NCBI GenBank assembly: GCA_037039925.1
Contig: JAXRKP010001614.1
Location: 32,501 to 96,500, forward strand
DNA length: 64,000 nt
Reading direction: 5' to 3'
From: Doris montereyensis
Taxonomy: Eukaryota > Mollusca > Gastropoda > Nudibranchia > Dorididae
Shown here one piece after another: positions 1 to 30,772 of the stretch. The position numbers and the translations under genes were made by a program. Below the pieces are notes generated by a model that ran no database searches, was not told where the DNA came from, and saw nothing but the letters and a program-made list of their open reading frames with translations. Each line of letters begins with the position of its first letter. The stretch's first letter is position 1.

Positions 1-198
1 CAATGCACAAAATCTAATATAAAGTTGATCATTGACCAAAACCATTTTTCGCATACACAGATTTTTTTGTAAGTATGACAAAGTACCACACAACACGAAT
101 GCAACATATAATACATATTCACACATGCATCAGAGGTACATATTATAATGCCTCTCTCTGTATCTTCCTCTGTGTCTCTCTGTGTCTGTCTGTCTGTT

Positions 199-469
<271 letters not shown>

Positions 470-677
470 TTATTTATTGATTCTAAACCATGGCCTCACC
501 CTTGATTGGTTGGATCTTGTTTTTAATCCTACCAGAAATGAACATATTATTATTATTACATGTACTACGTTTTAAGAACAGCCCTCTGTTTTAAATAACG
601 ATCTCACTCCCATTCGGAACTTTATGTAATCACCGACCATAAATAACGTTGATGCACACAAAATCAAATCGAACAAA

Positions 678-998
678 AAGATTTGATTTGATTTACCCAC
701 ATCCACAACTATAGTGATCGCATGGGTTTTGGCAGAATGTTTATTTTTCCCGGACCATCCTGTAAACAGTCAATGGATCTTTAACGCGTACAGAGTGTTG
801 TGATATACACACGGGACCTCTTTTTATCGTCCGTCTACAATGGTACTAGGTATCGATCTACCTACCTGTACCAGGGGGAGGAGGTAAATTTTGCTCGAAA
901 ACAAATCGAGAAAATTGTTCAACCGTTGGCGGGGCTCGAACCCATTACCTATTGGTTGAGAGGCCGAGGCCTTCCTTCTAGGCTACCGAGCGAATCAC
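678..998 (-). mobile_element. SINE family A copy (tRNA-derived), minus strand
   Basis: Read on the minus strand, the family has three parts. The head is tRNA-like: a GGGACTCGGTAGTCCAGAGG box and a GGTTCGAGCCCC B-box. The body holds the blocks GGTGGATCGACACCTAGTCC and CACGTTAAAGATCC. The tail is an AAATC-type simple repeat. Here the tail lies at about 680 and the B-box at about 930. At least seven more near-full copies lie in this window. The CACGTTAAAGATCC block is common in molluscan SINEs as I know them; the superfamily assignment is not verified. Confidence 0.85.
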
Positions 999-1359
999 CT
1001 CTGAACAAAGTAACGCATGAACAAAGACGTGATCGTTCTTCACATTCAGGTGGTTAGTATTTGAGTCATAAGTCTCGTTAAGAAGGAGACATCACGCTCG
1101 ACCTAACACTGTGTACGAACGAACGTGCTTTGGGGTCTTAACTTCACGCACAGGCAGACGGTTGGCGGTGCAGATGAAAGTCACTAATTCTGTTCGCTGA
1201 TCGCGGCAGTCCATTTTGACTCATCGCATAACAGTCTATTCAACTGTTAACAAACAGGCCCCGAGTCTTTCTTCTCCCCGAGTCCTTATGCTGCGTCCAC
1301 ACCTAAGCCTTTTCGGTGAACATGGCGTACGCTCATTCATTAATGTGTTGCGCTCGTGC
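999..1359. other. Unassigned intergenic DNA before the minisatellite
   Basis: No conserved reading frame, RNA gene or recognised repeat seen. It includes GC-richer sequence with a CGTCCACACCT motif similar to CGCCCACACCT just after the minisatellite (about 3460), perhaps remnants of the locus in which the array expanded. Confidence 0.5.
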
Positions 1360-3378
1360 TCAAGTGTGGACCGCTGTTCAAGAAACACGTACAAGTAGCG
1401 CTGTGCATGTGCATGTGCACAAGTGTGGACCGGTGTTTCAAGAAACACGTACAAGTAGCGGTGTGCTCAAGTGTGGACCGGTGTTTCAAGAAATACGTAC
1501 AAGTAGCGCTGTGCATGTGCTCAAGTGTGGACCGGTGTTTCAAGAAACACGTACAAATAGCGCTGTGCTCAAGTGTGGATCGCTGTTCAAGAAACACGTA
1601 CAAGTAGCGGTGTGCTCAAGTGTGGATCGCTGTTCAAGAAACACGTACAAGTAGCGCTGTGCTCAAGTGTGGATCGCTGTTCAAGAAACACGTACAAGTA
1701 GCGCTGTGCATGTGCTCAAGTGTGGACCGCTGTTCAAGAAACACGTACAAGTAGCGCTGTGCATGTGCTCAAATGTGGACCAGTGTTTCAAGAAACACGT
1801 ACAAGTAGCGCTGTGCATGTGCTCAAGTGTGGACCGCTGTTCAAGAAACACGTACAAGTAGCGCTGTGCATGTGCTCAAGTGTGGACCGGTGTTTCAAGA
1901 AACACGTACAAGTAGCGCTGTGCATGTGCTCAAGTGTGGACCGGTGTTTCAAGAAACACGTACAAGTAGCTGTGCATGTGCTCAAATGTGTGTTTCAAGA
2001 AAAACACTGTGCATGTGCTCAAGTGTGGACCGGTGTTTAAAAGGCACGTACAAGTAGCGCTGTGCATGTGCACAAATGTGGACCGGTGTTTCAAAGAAAC
2101 ACGTACAAGTAACGCTGTGCATGTGCTCAAGTGTGGACCGCTGTTCAAGAAACACGTACAAGTAACGCTGTGCATGTGCTCAAGTGTGGACCGCTGTTCA
2201 AGAAACACGTACAAGTAGCGCTGTGCATGTGCACAAATGTGGACGGTGTTTCAAAACACGTACAAGTAGCGCTGTGCATTTGCACAAGTGTGGACGGTGT
2301 TTCAAGAAACACGTACAAGTAGCGCTGTGCAAGTGTGGCGGTGTTTCAAGTGTGGCTGTGCATGTGCACAAGTGTGTGTTTCAAGAAACACGTACAAGTA
2401 GCGCTGTGCATTTGCACAAGTGTGGACGGTGTTTCAAGAAACACGTACAAGTAAGCGCTGTGCACAAGTGTGGACGCTGTTCAAGAAACACGTACAAGTA
2501 GCGCTGTGCATGTGCTCAAGTGTGGACCGCTGTTCAAGAAACACGTACAAATGGCAGCTGTGCATGTGCTCAAGTGTGGACCGCTGTTCAAGAAACACGT
2601 ACAAGTAGCGCTGTGCATGTGCTCAAGTGTGGACCGCTGTTCAAGAAACACGTACAAGTAGCGCTGTGCACAAGTGTGGACCGCTGTTCAAGAAACACGT
2701 ACAAGTAGAGCTGTGCACAAGTGTGGACGCTGTTCAAGAAACACGTACATGTAGCGCTGTGCTCAAGTGTGGACCGCTGTTCAAGAAACAAGTACAAGTA
2801 GCGCTGTGCACAAGTGTGGACGCTGTACAAGAAACACGTACAAGTAGAGCTGTGCTTCAAGTGTGGACTGCTGTTGAAACACGTCAGTAGAGCTGTGCAC
2901 AAGTGTGGATTGCTGTTAAAAAGAAACAATACAAGTAGCCGTGGCTGTGCACAATATGGAAGGCTGTTTAACGAAACATTTACAACTTAGCGCTGTGCCC
3001 AAGTATGGACCGCTGTTTAAGAAACACGTACAAGTAGAGCTGTGCACAAGTGTGGATCCTGTTGAAACAAGTACCTCTTCCTCCTGTCCTGGACAAGTAT
3101 GGACCGCTGTTTAAGAAACCCGTACAAGTCAACGCTGTGCCCAAGTATGGACCGCTGTTTAATTAAACACGTACAAGTAGAGCTGTGCACAAGTGTGGAC
3201 CGCTGTTAAAGAAACAATTACAAGTAGCGCTTTGCACAAGTGTGGACCGCTGTGCCAAGAAACACCTTCAAGTAGCGCTGTGCAGAAGTGTGAACCGCTG
3301 TACAAGAAACAAATACAAGTAGCGCTGTGCACAAGTGTGGACCGCTGTACAAGAAACAAGTATAAGTAGTGCTGTGCA
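1360..3378. repeat. Minisatellite with 46-53 bp units, about 40 copies
   Basis: Tandem units built of CAAGTGTGGACCGCTGTTCA, AGAAACACGTACAAGTAG and CGCTGTGCATGTGCT give a 53 bp period. A shorter variant lacks the CATGTGCT part. Variants change along the array: CCGGTGTTTCAAG forms dominate early, and TACAAGAAACAAGTACAAG forms dominate near 3,300. Because 53 is not a multiple of three, the many 60-113 residue Cys-rich open frames on both strands are by-products. Higher-order mixing of variants suggests unequal exchange or gene conversion. Confidence 0.95.
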
Positions 3379-3849
3379 CTGGAAGTTTTCCGTCGCGGCC
3401 GGAACACGTTCCGCCTGTGAGGACCATACGGTAAATAAGAAAAACAATCAAAAAATACGCCCACACCTGCTTGCATTTTTGTACCGTCGTATTTTGTCCG
3501 TGCGCCAGTTCACCAGAAAACAAAAATGCCAGGTGTGAACCGAGAATTAAAAGAAAAACCTTGATAGTTGATAATTTCGGTGTGCTTTCAGCTCAAACTT
3601 CAATACCAAAAAGACAAGAAAATAGGACAATTTAGCATAAAGCACGTTGTCCGAAAATCAAACGACAACATACAATAGAGAATCTTCAGATGAAGAGAAC
3701 ATGTACATGTGCTTCAATCTAGTAGTAATTACCATTTAGAAAAGGAAGGAAGGGGTGAGAGAACAAAAGGAGGAAAGGGGACCTGAAGGGGGGAGGGGAC
3801 GGGATCCAGATCTTTGATTTCTGTGACGCTCTCCATCCATGTACGTGCC
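3379..3849. other. Unassigned, with purine-rich tract
   Basis: No gene seen. Positions about 3740-3805 are strongly G/A-rich on the + strand, with several GGGG runs. The remainder is unremarkable AT-rich sequence. Confidence 0.5.
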
Positions 3850-4012
3850 AATAGATCGCCGGTGGTTGGCGGATGCTGATAATAGGTTCTATTTCTTTCT
3901 TTACACTTTTTTTACTGTCATTTCTCTTACATCTTGTTTTTTCTTCTTAATTCACCCTGAGATCACCGTGTATGATGAACGGTGTAATTTTCGATTAAAC
4001 AAACAAAATTAA
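3850..4012 (+). mobile_element. Family B short repeat copy
   Basis: This second dispersed family of about 130-160 bp starts with a TTGGCGGG(G)CTGCTGGTAGG-like block. A T/C-rich centre (TTCTTTC…TTACTT…) follows, then TCTTAATTCACCCTGAGATC, a CGCATATGGTGGACGGGGT-like block and an AATCAAACAAA tail. There is no clear tRNA-like head, so it may be a 5'-truncated SINE or a LINE 3' end. This copy is diverged, especially in its first third. Confidence 0.75.
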
Positions 4013-4664
4013 ACAAGCCAATGGATCGAGGCTAGGCACCGCCGCGCCTTAACCCCAAAGCTTGGTCTGATGATATTTTTGTTTACATTTACACGGTACA
4101 GCAGTCACTCTATGGATTTGTTTTATTTATTATATTTTGCACCATTCACAACATTGCCATCTTGTCTAATCGACAGAGTGTTTTTAACTCGTTAATGTTA
4201 ATGTACGGAACGATGACCCAAAACCAAAAATGTATATTATGGTTTAAAAGAAAGAAAAAAAAAAAGACTATAAAGGGCTACAAAAGGACTTACTCGACAA
4301 GCAACGGCTTTTTGATTGAGACACTTTCACTAATACCAATTTGTTACATGAGTTGAGGCTCTATCCTAGTGACTTCAACAACTATTTAATGTGCTAGCCT
4401 CGTACTATTTGTTTTTACTATGTAGATAGTGTGACAGAAATAGAGACATGCAATGTTCAAAGGCAATGAAAGAAAATGCAAAAGCATGATGTCTGGTATC
4501 AACTCAATGGTCAATTCGACGTACTGGAATAATTTCATGTCAAAATAGCAGCAGCAAAAAAAATACTTGAATGACTATTTTACTTTTTATTTTATGTCGT
4601 CATTCCTTTAGACCCTCAGGCCGGGAAAAAAATATTTGGAAAGCTCTAAATTTCCGGCCCCAGA
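4013..4664. other. Unassigned AT-rich intergenic DNA
   Basis: No gene or recognisable repeat seen. An A/G-rich run (4250-4266) and ordinary AT-rich sequence lead into the heptamer array. Confidence 0.5.
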
Positions 4665-5951
4665 CTACACCCCACCCCCACACCCCCATACCCACACCCC
4701 CACCCCACCCCATACATACCCACACCCCATACCCCCACACCCCATACCCCACACCCCTTCACCACCCCCCCACCCCACCCCATACCCCATACCCATACCC
4801 CACACCATACCCCCACCCCACCCCCACCCCCACCCACCCATACCCCACACCCCATACCCACACCATACCCACACCCCATACCCCACACCCCATACCCCAC
4901 ACCCATACCCCACCCCACACCCCACACCCCATACCCCACACCCATACCCCACACCCCATACCCCACACCCCACACCCCACACCCCATACCTCACACCCCA
5001 TACCCCCCACCATACCCCACACCCCACCCCACACCCCATACCCCACACCCCATACCCCACACCCCATACCCCCACCCCATACCCCACACCCCATACCCCA
5101 CACACCCCCCCATACCCCACACCCCCATACACCCCATACCCCATACCCACACCCCATACCCATACCCCCACCCATACCCCATACCCCATCCCATACCCCA
5201 CACCCCATTCCCCATACCCATACCCCATACCCCACACCCCATACCCCATACCCCATACCCCATACCCCATACCCCATACCCCATACCCCATACCCCATAC
5301 CCCATACCCCCATACCCCATACCCCCCATACCCCATACCCCATACCCCACACCCCATACCCCATACCCCATACCCCCCACACCCCATACCCCACACCCCA
5401 CACCCCATACCCCACCCCCCCCCACCCCATACCCCACACCCCATACCCACACCCCATTCCCCACACCCCACACCCCATATGCCCATACCCCATACCCCAT
5501 ATAACCCACACCCCATACCCCATACCCCATACCCCACACCCCATACCCCATACCCCATACCCCACACCCCATACCCCATACCCCATACCCCATACCCCAC
5601 ACCCCATACCCCATACACCCCACCCCACACCCCATACCCCATACCCATACCCCACCCCCTACCCCACACCCCATACCCCACACCCCACCCCATACCCCAC
5701 ACCCCATACCCCATACCCCATACCCCATACCCCCACCCCATACCCCACACCCCATACCCCATACCCCATACCCCACACCCCATACCCCATACCCCACACC
5801 CCATACCCCATACCCCATACCCCACATACCCCATACCCCACCCCACACCCATACCCCACACCCCATACCTCCATACCCCATACCCCATACCCCATACCCC
5901 ATACCCTATACCCCATACCCCATATCCTCTTACCCCATACCCCACACCCCA
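4665..5951. repeat. CCCCATA / CCCCACA heptamer array (TATGGGG on minus strand)
   Basis: About 1.29 kb of tandem 7-mers, mainly CCCCATA with interspersed CCCCACA and occasional CCCCC or missing-base variants, about 180 units. All G-runs lie on the minus strand (TATGGGG/TGTGGGG). The array is therefore strand-asymmetric and has telomere-repeat-like composition. It ends at a G-rich stretch on the + strand (5966-5983). The very long open frames on both strands (up to 582 and 453 codons) arise because the repeat contains almost no stop codons. Confidence 0.97.
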
Positions 5952-6182
5952 TTTGTTTTTTTGGAGGGAGGGAGGGGGGGGGGCGATTTTGCAGGCCCGT
6001 GGCCAAACCGGTGCACGTGGGGCCACATTGGAACTTTTTTTTTTGTAGTTTCAGGAGAACATTGGAACACTATGACTATCGGCGCGTGCGGTTTAATCTT
6101 CTTGGCGATTTGGAACCCTTGCTGATTGTCCCCCAGATTGCTTATCTCTTGAATCGGCGCGGGTGGAGTGGGGGGGGGGAGA

Positions 6183-6485
6183 GGGACTCGGTAATCCAGA
6201 GGCAAGGTGTCGACCTCTCAATCCAGCGGTCGTGGGTTCAAACCCCACCAACTGTTGACAATTTGTATCGAGTGTTTTCGAGTACAGTCTACCCCCCCCC
6301 CCTCCCCGCGCCCATGTAGGTGGATCGGCACCTAGCCTAATCGGAGACGGACTATGAAAAGGAGGTCCCGTGTGTAGATCACAACTCTCTGTGCACGTTT
6401 AAAATCACTTGGCTGTTCACATTGCAGTCTGGGCAAAATTTTAAATCCTAGCAAACAGCCTGAGATTGACGCTGTGGATGGGGTT
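6183..6485 (+). mobile_element. SINE family A copy
   Basis: The head begins GGGACTCGGTAATCCAGAGG and the B-box is GTGGGTTCAAACCCC (about 6232). An internal poly-C tract at 6292-6302 is followed by the GTAGGTGGATCGGCACCTAG and CTGTGCACGTTTAAAATC blocks. The AAATC tail has expanded into a separate pentamer array. Confidence 0.9.
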
Positions 6486-6606
6486 AAAATCAAGTCAAAT
6501 CAAATCAAATCAAATCACATCACATCAAATCACATCAAATCACATCAAATCAAATCAAATCAAATCAAATCAAACCAAATCAAATCAAATCAAACCAAAT
6601 CAAATC
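6486..6606. repeat. (AAATC)n pentamer array at SINE tail
   Basis: About 24 units of CAAAT/CACAT, the expanded 3' tail of the family A SINE immediately upstream. Confidence 0.93.
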
Positions 6607-6906
6607 AATCTCTTGAGTCGTCAGCCATATCATATCACCCATCCGGTCGCTGATAATGTTCACTGTTGCTTGACTTTTTTTCTTTTTAAACACGGTAATT
6701 TTTGTTTTAACGAAATTGCCATTATGCACTTCTTTGTTCATATTAGGGGTTGTCGTTTTAATATGAATTTATGGGTTCTCTCCCTTTGACCGTGACAAGC
6801 TAATACTTTTTGTACATGTGTCTGCTACCAGGCTCTTGAAAGTTTGTGTAATTTGCATTGTATAATTGGCTAGAGTAAAAGTGGAGTAAAGCAAAGTAAA
6901 TAAAGT

Positions 6907-6998
6907 CCCATACTTAGAGTTGAGCGTTGAGTAATCTGGAGTAGAACCCTGATTGCTCTAGACATGCGTCATGATGTGGTAGTTTGCCATTGCTTTTT
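6907..6998. repeat. Dispersed repeat shared with 11.28 kb
   Basis: Matches 11,282-11,372 along its length. Both carry CCCATACT(C/T)AGAGTTGA, an AGTAGAACCCTG/AGAAGAGTCCTG block and AATGTGGTAGTTGGCGATTG-like sequence. The 11 kb copy continues into a tRNA-like sequence on the minus strand, so this is probably a SINE fragment. Confidence 0.65.
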
Positions 6999-7089
6999 TT
7001 TTTGGGAGGGGAGGGGGAAGGAGGAATGGGATTCAGAACAATTCGCTTATCTCCGATCCGCATGAACAGCGTAATAAGTCTTAATACTA

Positions 7090-7300
7090 ATACAGGTGGA
7101 CATCGAATCAAGCATGCAATATATTGAGAGACAAACAAGTCAAATGGTTGGACACGTCATGAGAATGGGGCCACAACAACCAGCCTAAAAGGCCTACATC
7201 ATGGAGTTTAACGGATCAAGTAAGAGGAAGACCAAGGAAAGATGGATCGACGGAGTCAAAGAGATCCTCCAAAAGAACAACATGTAGATTCACAAATATA
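7090..7300 (+). pseudogene. Relic of non-LTR retrotransposon RT C-terminus
   Basis: Fragments read with several frame breaks give GHVMRMGPQQPA, then a KR.. segment and RWIDGVKEILQKNN. This is the GHVxRM…GRPxxRWIDxVKxDL signature found near the C-terminus of endonuclease/reverse-transcriptase proteins of LINE-type elements. Stops and shifts separate the blocks. It is a decayed fragment with no intact catalytic domain nearby. Confidence 0.7.
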
Positions 7301-7365
7301 CAACACTTGGCCCATGTCCAATTACATCTCCCATCGATATCTTCTTGCATGAGTATATGGGTTAG

Positions 7366-7520
7366 TAAAAGTAAAGGCGACATATGACAATGGTGAAAAC
7401 CCACTAATAAAGACAGAACAGACACGTGACGTTTCGGGTATAACCATCACGTGTTTGTTCTGTCTTTATTAGTGGAGTTGTTACTTATTATCATATTTTG
7501 CCTTTTGATTCACTCCATGG
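7366..7520. mobile_element. Short copy of the Penelope-like inverted-terminal element
   Basis: Two termini of the element family lie back to back. The left is AAGGCGACATATGACAAT, leading into CTAATAAAGACAGAACA and GACGTTTCGGGTATAACC. The right is CACGTGTTTGTTCTGTC, leading into TTATTAGTGGAG, CATATTTTGCC and TTTTGATTCACTCC. The interior present in the longer copies is missing. As in the longer copies, the extension beyond the GGCGAAA-type end is on one side only, here the right. Confidence 0.75.
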
Positions 7521-8270
7521 GCGTTGAAGAAGTTAGCTAGATAATACTTGTAGGATTATCTCCCAGTACTTTCAGCTCTTATATACATATCATTATATTA
7601 TACACGGAGAAGTCTGGGCAATATCAAACAATCCTACACTTATCTCTAATATCGATGCTAAAGGTGACCAAGAATAAGAAACAAACTAAGAAAAAATAAC
7701 TAGAGAAACAAACATCACCAAACAAACGAACAATAACTTTAGGAAAGTCAAAATCCAATGCTAATGGGCAAAGTGACAGAGGGCTATAAGATATGATAGT
7801 CAAAGCAACCACCTGCCCCGCCTCCCCCCTCCCCCCCCCCTCCCCTTTTCCGGCCCAATGTCCAATTTCTAAATATAACATCATTGGAAACTCGACATAC
7901 CGGGAATGATATGTCTGGTTTGTCCAGACGTCGTAGATAAAAATCGATAATCTGCACTTTGATCAACATGTCCTAATGATTCTGAGTTGCCAACGCTGAT
8001 TACACGTACATAAAGGTCATGGAGTAATTTTCATCCAATGTCGTCACAGTAATGATAGCAGGCTATGATAACGATGAACCAGCTAGAATGCTTTGAATAA
8101 TCCCTTTTTTTTTTATAATGTAGGTATTGTTATTACTGATAGGACCTAGATCTACCTTGAGGATTACGTTAACAAATACCACGCCACAAGCACTAGATAT
8201 AACATTGAATCTGCAGGGTCAAAGGGAAAAATGGGGAATCAAAGGAATACATGGTGGAGAGAACAGGAAA
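7521..8270. other. Unassigned intergenic DNA with C-rich tract
   Basis: No gene seen. A CCCCGCCTCCCCCCTCCCCC-type tract spans about 7815-7850. Confidence 0.5.
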
Positions 8271-8592
8271 GTTTTTGATTTGATTTGATTTTACCCACAT
8301 CACAACTATGTTGATCTCGGGAATTTTAGCAGGATTTTTTTTTATCTTATCCAAACTGTCCTGTAAATCTTTAATGTGCACAGAGTGTTGTGATTCTGCA
8401 CACGGGACCTCATGTTTTATCGTTCGTCTCCGATGGGACAAGGTGTCGATCTATCTACCTGGACCTGGGAGGAGGGGGGTGTAATTTTGCTCGAGAAAAA
8501 CTCGAGAAAATTTGTCAACCGTTGGCGGTACTCGACCTTTTGGTTGAGAGGCCAACACCTTGCCTCTGAACTACCGCGTTCCCTCGAGAATG
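8271..8592 (-). mobile_element. SINE family A copy, minus strand
   Basis: The tail (TGATTTGATTTGATTTTACC) is at the low-coordinate end. The head blocks are CCGTTGGCGGTACTCGACC and a GGTTGAGAGGCCAACACCTTGCCTCTG-type region near 8,570. The central GATCTATCTACCTGGACC block is preserved. Confidence 0.85.
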
Positions 8593-9099
8593 GGAAAGAG
8601 AACTGAAAGACCTGATGGTGACTTTAGGTAAGTCTACGAGATGTATAGGACAGAGATCGCTGGAGAACAGCTTTTGTTGATAGCGTGTGCGGCAGGAGAG
8701 GTTAGGACACTATATGATGATGATGAATGTGATCAGAAATCAATTGCTGTCAGATGAATCATGAACCACTGAGCCAATGACATAATGTCGACAAATTCAC
8801 TCACTTTTTTTGTCTGTATAATTTTGACGATTACGTTTTCACGCCATTGAAATCATTCGACGAAAGCGTAACATCATTAGACTTAGACCCATTTGTATTT
8901 TTGTAATACGTTCATACATGTTTACAAAAATGAACAATTCTAGGATGTTCTATAAAGCAGCCTTGTAACTTTATACAATCAATTCGGAACATAGAAAAAA
9001 ACCAAATATGATATGATTAGTTGTAATACAATCGCTGTTGACGAAGCTTGTGTTGTTGCTGTTGTGGATATCGCTGTTTGTGTTGTTCTTTGTTTGTTG
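8593..9099. other. Unassigned intergenic DNA
   Basis: No gene or recognised repeat seen before the trinucleotide block; AT-rich with short ATGATG runs. Confidence 0.5.
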
Positions 9100-9484
9100 A
9101 TTGTTACTGTTGCTACTACAACAATAACAACACGAATAAATACTTCTATTACTACTACCATTATCAATGCTACCACTACTACTGCTACTACTGCTGCCAA
9201 TGCCCCTGCTAGTACTACAACTACTGTTGTTGCTGCTACAACTACTACTTAACTACTACTACTATTACTACTACTGCTACTGCTACTACTATTACTGCTA
9301 TTACTACTTTTACTACTACTACCACCACTACATCTGCTTCTACTGCTGCTACTACTACTACTACTACCACCACTACTACATCTTCTTCTAAATGTTATCC
9401 ACTACACGTACTACTACTACTACTACGACTACTACTACTACTACTACTACTGCTGCAATTGCTACTTCTACTACTATTACCACC

Positions 9485-9522
<38 letters not shown>

Positions 9523-9540
9523 CACTACTACTACTACTAT

Positions 9541-9573
<33 letters not shown>

Positions 9574-9728
9574 CACTACTGCTGCTGCTGCTACTACTAC
9601 TACTACTACTACTACAGGTACTACTACTACTACTACTAGTAATACTACTACTACTATTACTACTACTACTGCTGCTGCTGCTGCTACTACTATTACTATT
9701 ACTACTATACTACTACTACTACTACAGG

Positions 9729-9760
<32 letters not shown>

Positions 9761-9761
9761 T

Positions 9762-9853
<92 letters not shown>

Positions 9854-9863
9854 CTACTACTAT
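9100..9863. repeat. (TAC)n/(ACT)n trinucleotide block
   Basis: About 760 bp of ACT units, with ATT, GCT, CCA and GGT interruptions in the first 600 bp. A nearly pure run follows from about 9,720 to 9,850. The 3' end is the purest, as expected if the most recent expansion was at that side. Poly-Thr, poly-Leu, poly-Tyr and poly-Val open frames here are repeat translations. Confidence 0.97.
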
Positions 9864-11259
9864 GAAAATCAAACTTTTTTAAATTGAACGCTCGCCGCGT
9901 AATTGGAACTAAAAAATGGCTATTGTCTCAAATGGTAACGTAAAATCACCTGTAAAATGTAGATGCAGTGTGTGATCTTTATACAGCATAATGTATGGCA
10001 CTCGATAATACATAATGTATGTTTGGGTGTCGTGTGTTGTTACATGCTATTCTGAACATATGTTCGAATGAGACAACGCAGGAAATTCTATCACATCAAA
10101 GATGAACGACAATGATGAATAGCTGACCCGCTGTTGGATTTAGATGAAGAGCGTGGCCACATATTGAATGCGATTGTTCAGCGTTACATAGACCTGTAAA
10201 TGAGGGGGCGCAGGTAAGTTCATCTCTTAAGCCCCCTCCCGATTCTCCACTTCAGTCCAATCAGTCTCAATCTGACACGTATCAGGTGACAAGGTGTGAG
10301 AATACAGATGACCATAGAATTGACCAATTTGCCTACGATTTGTAGACCCGTCGAAAGCCATTATGCAGCAATATTGATGTAATACACGACCGGCAGTTAC
10401 AAGTGCTAGATGTTACTCCTAAACAAATATGACGTATATAACTTTTCTCATGTCAAGCATGTTTTGTTTTTATTTGGGTTGTTTTTTGTTTTGTTTATTA
10501 TTGTATTTTCGGGCTTGGGGTGGGGAAGTGGTAAGAGAAGAGTAGTAATCGAGAATCAGGCCGTTCAATACATGGATGCCGCGTAACAGGTACGCCACTT
10601 AATTGGAATGATTTCCTAGCAGCGGATTCGACTGACAATTTACTACGACTACTACTATTACTACTATAACAATAACAACAACAACTGCTACAACTACAAC
10701 AACTTCTACTTCTACTAGTAGTAAAGGTAACATCTTTGATAACACAGATGCCCCATAGGAACAAGGAATAGACAGAGAAGAACAAATTCTGGCCATCATG
10801 GAGATTGAACCTGTTACCTCTGCGTTAGCACCGAGGCGCTTATTAATTAAAAGTTAGTAAGCTCGCCTTGGTTGACACCCATCGCCTCGCCATGAAAAGA
10901 AATCATGCTACTAACCGAGCTAACTACACTCATCTATCAAATATTTATATGATTTCAAATTGTAATATATTTTAAACGAGGACGCATAGTTAATCCACTT
11001 AGAAGCAGCACTATAAAGACACCACATTTAATCATGTGTCCATTCGTATGGTGTACATAACCCCCTGAATGACAGAGGAAAAGAGAGTCTCACTATAATA
11101 GACTCAACGACGCCTGAGGACTGAAACGTTAAGGTACCCATCTTTTGTCGTGGAAGGGAGCATGGATGCTTCATCGCATTAAAACAAACAACAAAACAAG
11201 AATGAATGTGATTGGATGATTATGATGATGATGATACTTACTTGAAATAAAAAGAAACG
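9864..11259. other. Gene-free intergenic DNA
   Basis: No conserved coding region seen. It holds a small ACT/ACA trinucleotide patch at 10,641-10,725. A degenerate tRNA-like minus-strand sequence spans about 10,805-10,925, with a GGTTCAATCTCC B-box-like block and a TTAGCTCGGTTAGTAGC A-box-like block separated too widely for a real tRNA. A short ATGATG run follows at about 11,218. Confidence 0.55.
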
Positions 11260-11525
11260 AGGTGAGTACAAGGTTAGTAAATCCCATACTCAGAGTTGAA
11301 CGTAGGGTAACCAGGAGAAGAGTCCTGCTTTTCTCAGGCATACGGCATAATGTGGTAGTTGGCGATTGCTTCCACACCGACTTTACCTTCATTGAGTGAA
11401 TAAACCTAGATCTAGCCCTAGATGCCCATTAACGTTGCTAGTTCAACCTGGGATTGCTCGGACTTGGAATCGAACTAAGGCCTCCTGGGTAGACGCTTTA
11501 CCGACTGAGCTACCGGCGCTTCAAG
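11260..11525 (-). mobile_element. tRNA-derived SINE (separate family), minus strand
   Basis: On the minus strand from 11,525, GCGCCGGTAGCTCAGTCGGT (A-box) is followed by TTAGTTCGATTCCAAG (B-box) at tRNA-like spacing. The sequence after the B-box does not pair with the 5' end, so there is no acceptor stem. The downstream body matches the fragment at 6,907-6,998. I read it as a SINE head rather than a tRNA gene. Confidence 0.65.
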
Positions 11526-12158
11526 TACAAGGTATATGAGTGTTATAACCATGTATGAATATTGACTGAAGTAATATGTGATAGAACTGACATGACTTGA
11601 CTCATAGTAATGCATTTATGTAAAGATAACATTTGATAAATTCACACAAATTAGTATTTCTGCGTTAAAATAGATATACCTAATGGCAGATTTTTATTCA
11701 AAATTAGAGGTGGAAAAAGAAGCCATCGAGGACTAACTTGTATTTTCTTAGACTCTACAACCACACACACGGAGAAAGGGCTATCAACAGAACAAACAGA
11801 TCGCCGTGACAGCTAAGCGTTTGGTATTTTGATACCTGGGTTGGGTCGTCCATCTTTGAGGACCCTCTAAAAAAGTCACCCGTCGCCCCTGCAAGTAATG
11901 CAATTCAATAGCCCCCCCCTGTGAATTGTGCGAATCAAAATTGGTGCGAACTCATTCATAGATATTATGATTTATATATACTTTCTTCGACACCGGAAAC
12001 GTTGACGGACACATCATAAACATCACGTTAAAGGATGTCACGGCTGAAGTAGGGCCCTAGCTCTATTTATATCTAGGTTCATATACTTGAATGGTTGAGT
12101 ACGCTACGAATACTGCTTTCAACGAACTAAAAAGGACTTCATTTATCTAGAAACGAAA
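11526..12158 (+). promoter_or_regulatory. Probable LNPK promoter and 5' UTR region
   Basis: This lies immediately upstream of the inferred LNPK start codon. It is less repetitive than its surroundings and contains a CCGGAAAC ETS-like motif (about 11,993) and GATGTCACGG (about 12,035). I cannot place the transcription start, and the assignment rests on position alone. Confidence 0.35.

Positions 12159-30772
<18,614 letters not shown>

Noticed and set aside
1360..3378. CRISPR array
   Set aside because: Repeats are contiguous with no unique spacers, and the genome is eukaryotic.
1216..3476. Family of small Cys-rich repeat proteins (KCGPLFKKHVQVALC-like)
   Set aside because: The 53 bp unit cycles through all frames and each frame meets the TAG in ACAAGTAG; open frames exist on both strands with no codon constraint.
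4571..6319. 582-codon His/Thr/Pro/Tyr-rich frame on + and 453-codon Gly/Tyr/Val/Trp-rich frame on -
   Set aside because: Pure translation of the CCCCATA heptamer array, open on both strands in several frames; no start context, introns or non-repeat domain.
9013..9887. Poly-Thr, poly-Leu and poly-Tyr frames
   Set aside because: (TAC)n block read in three frames.
11440..11525. Functional tRNA gene on the minus strand
   Set aside because: A- and B-boxes are present but the acceptor stem does not pair; continues into dispersed repeat sequence.
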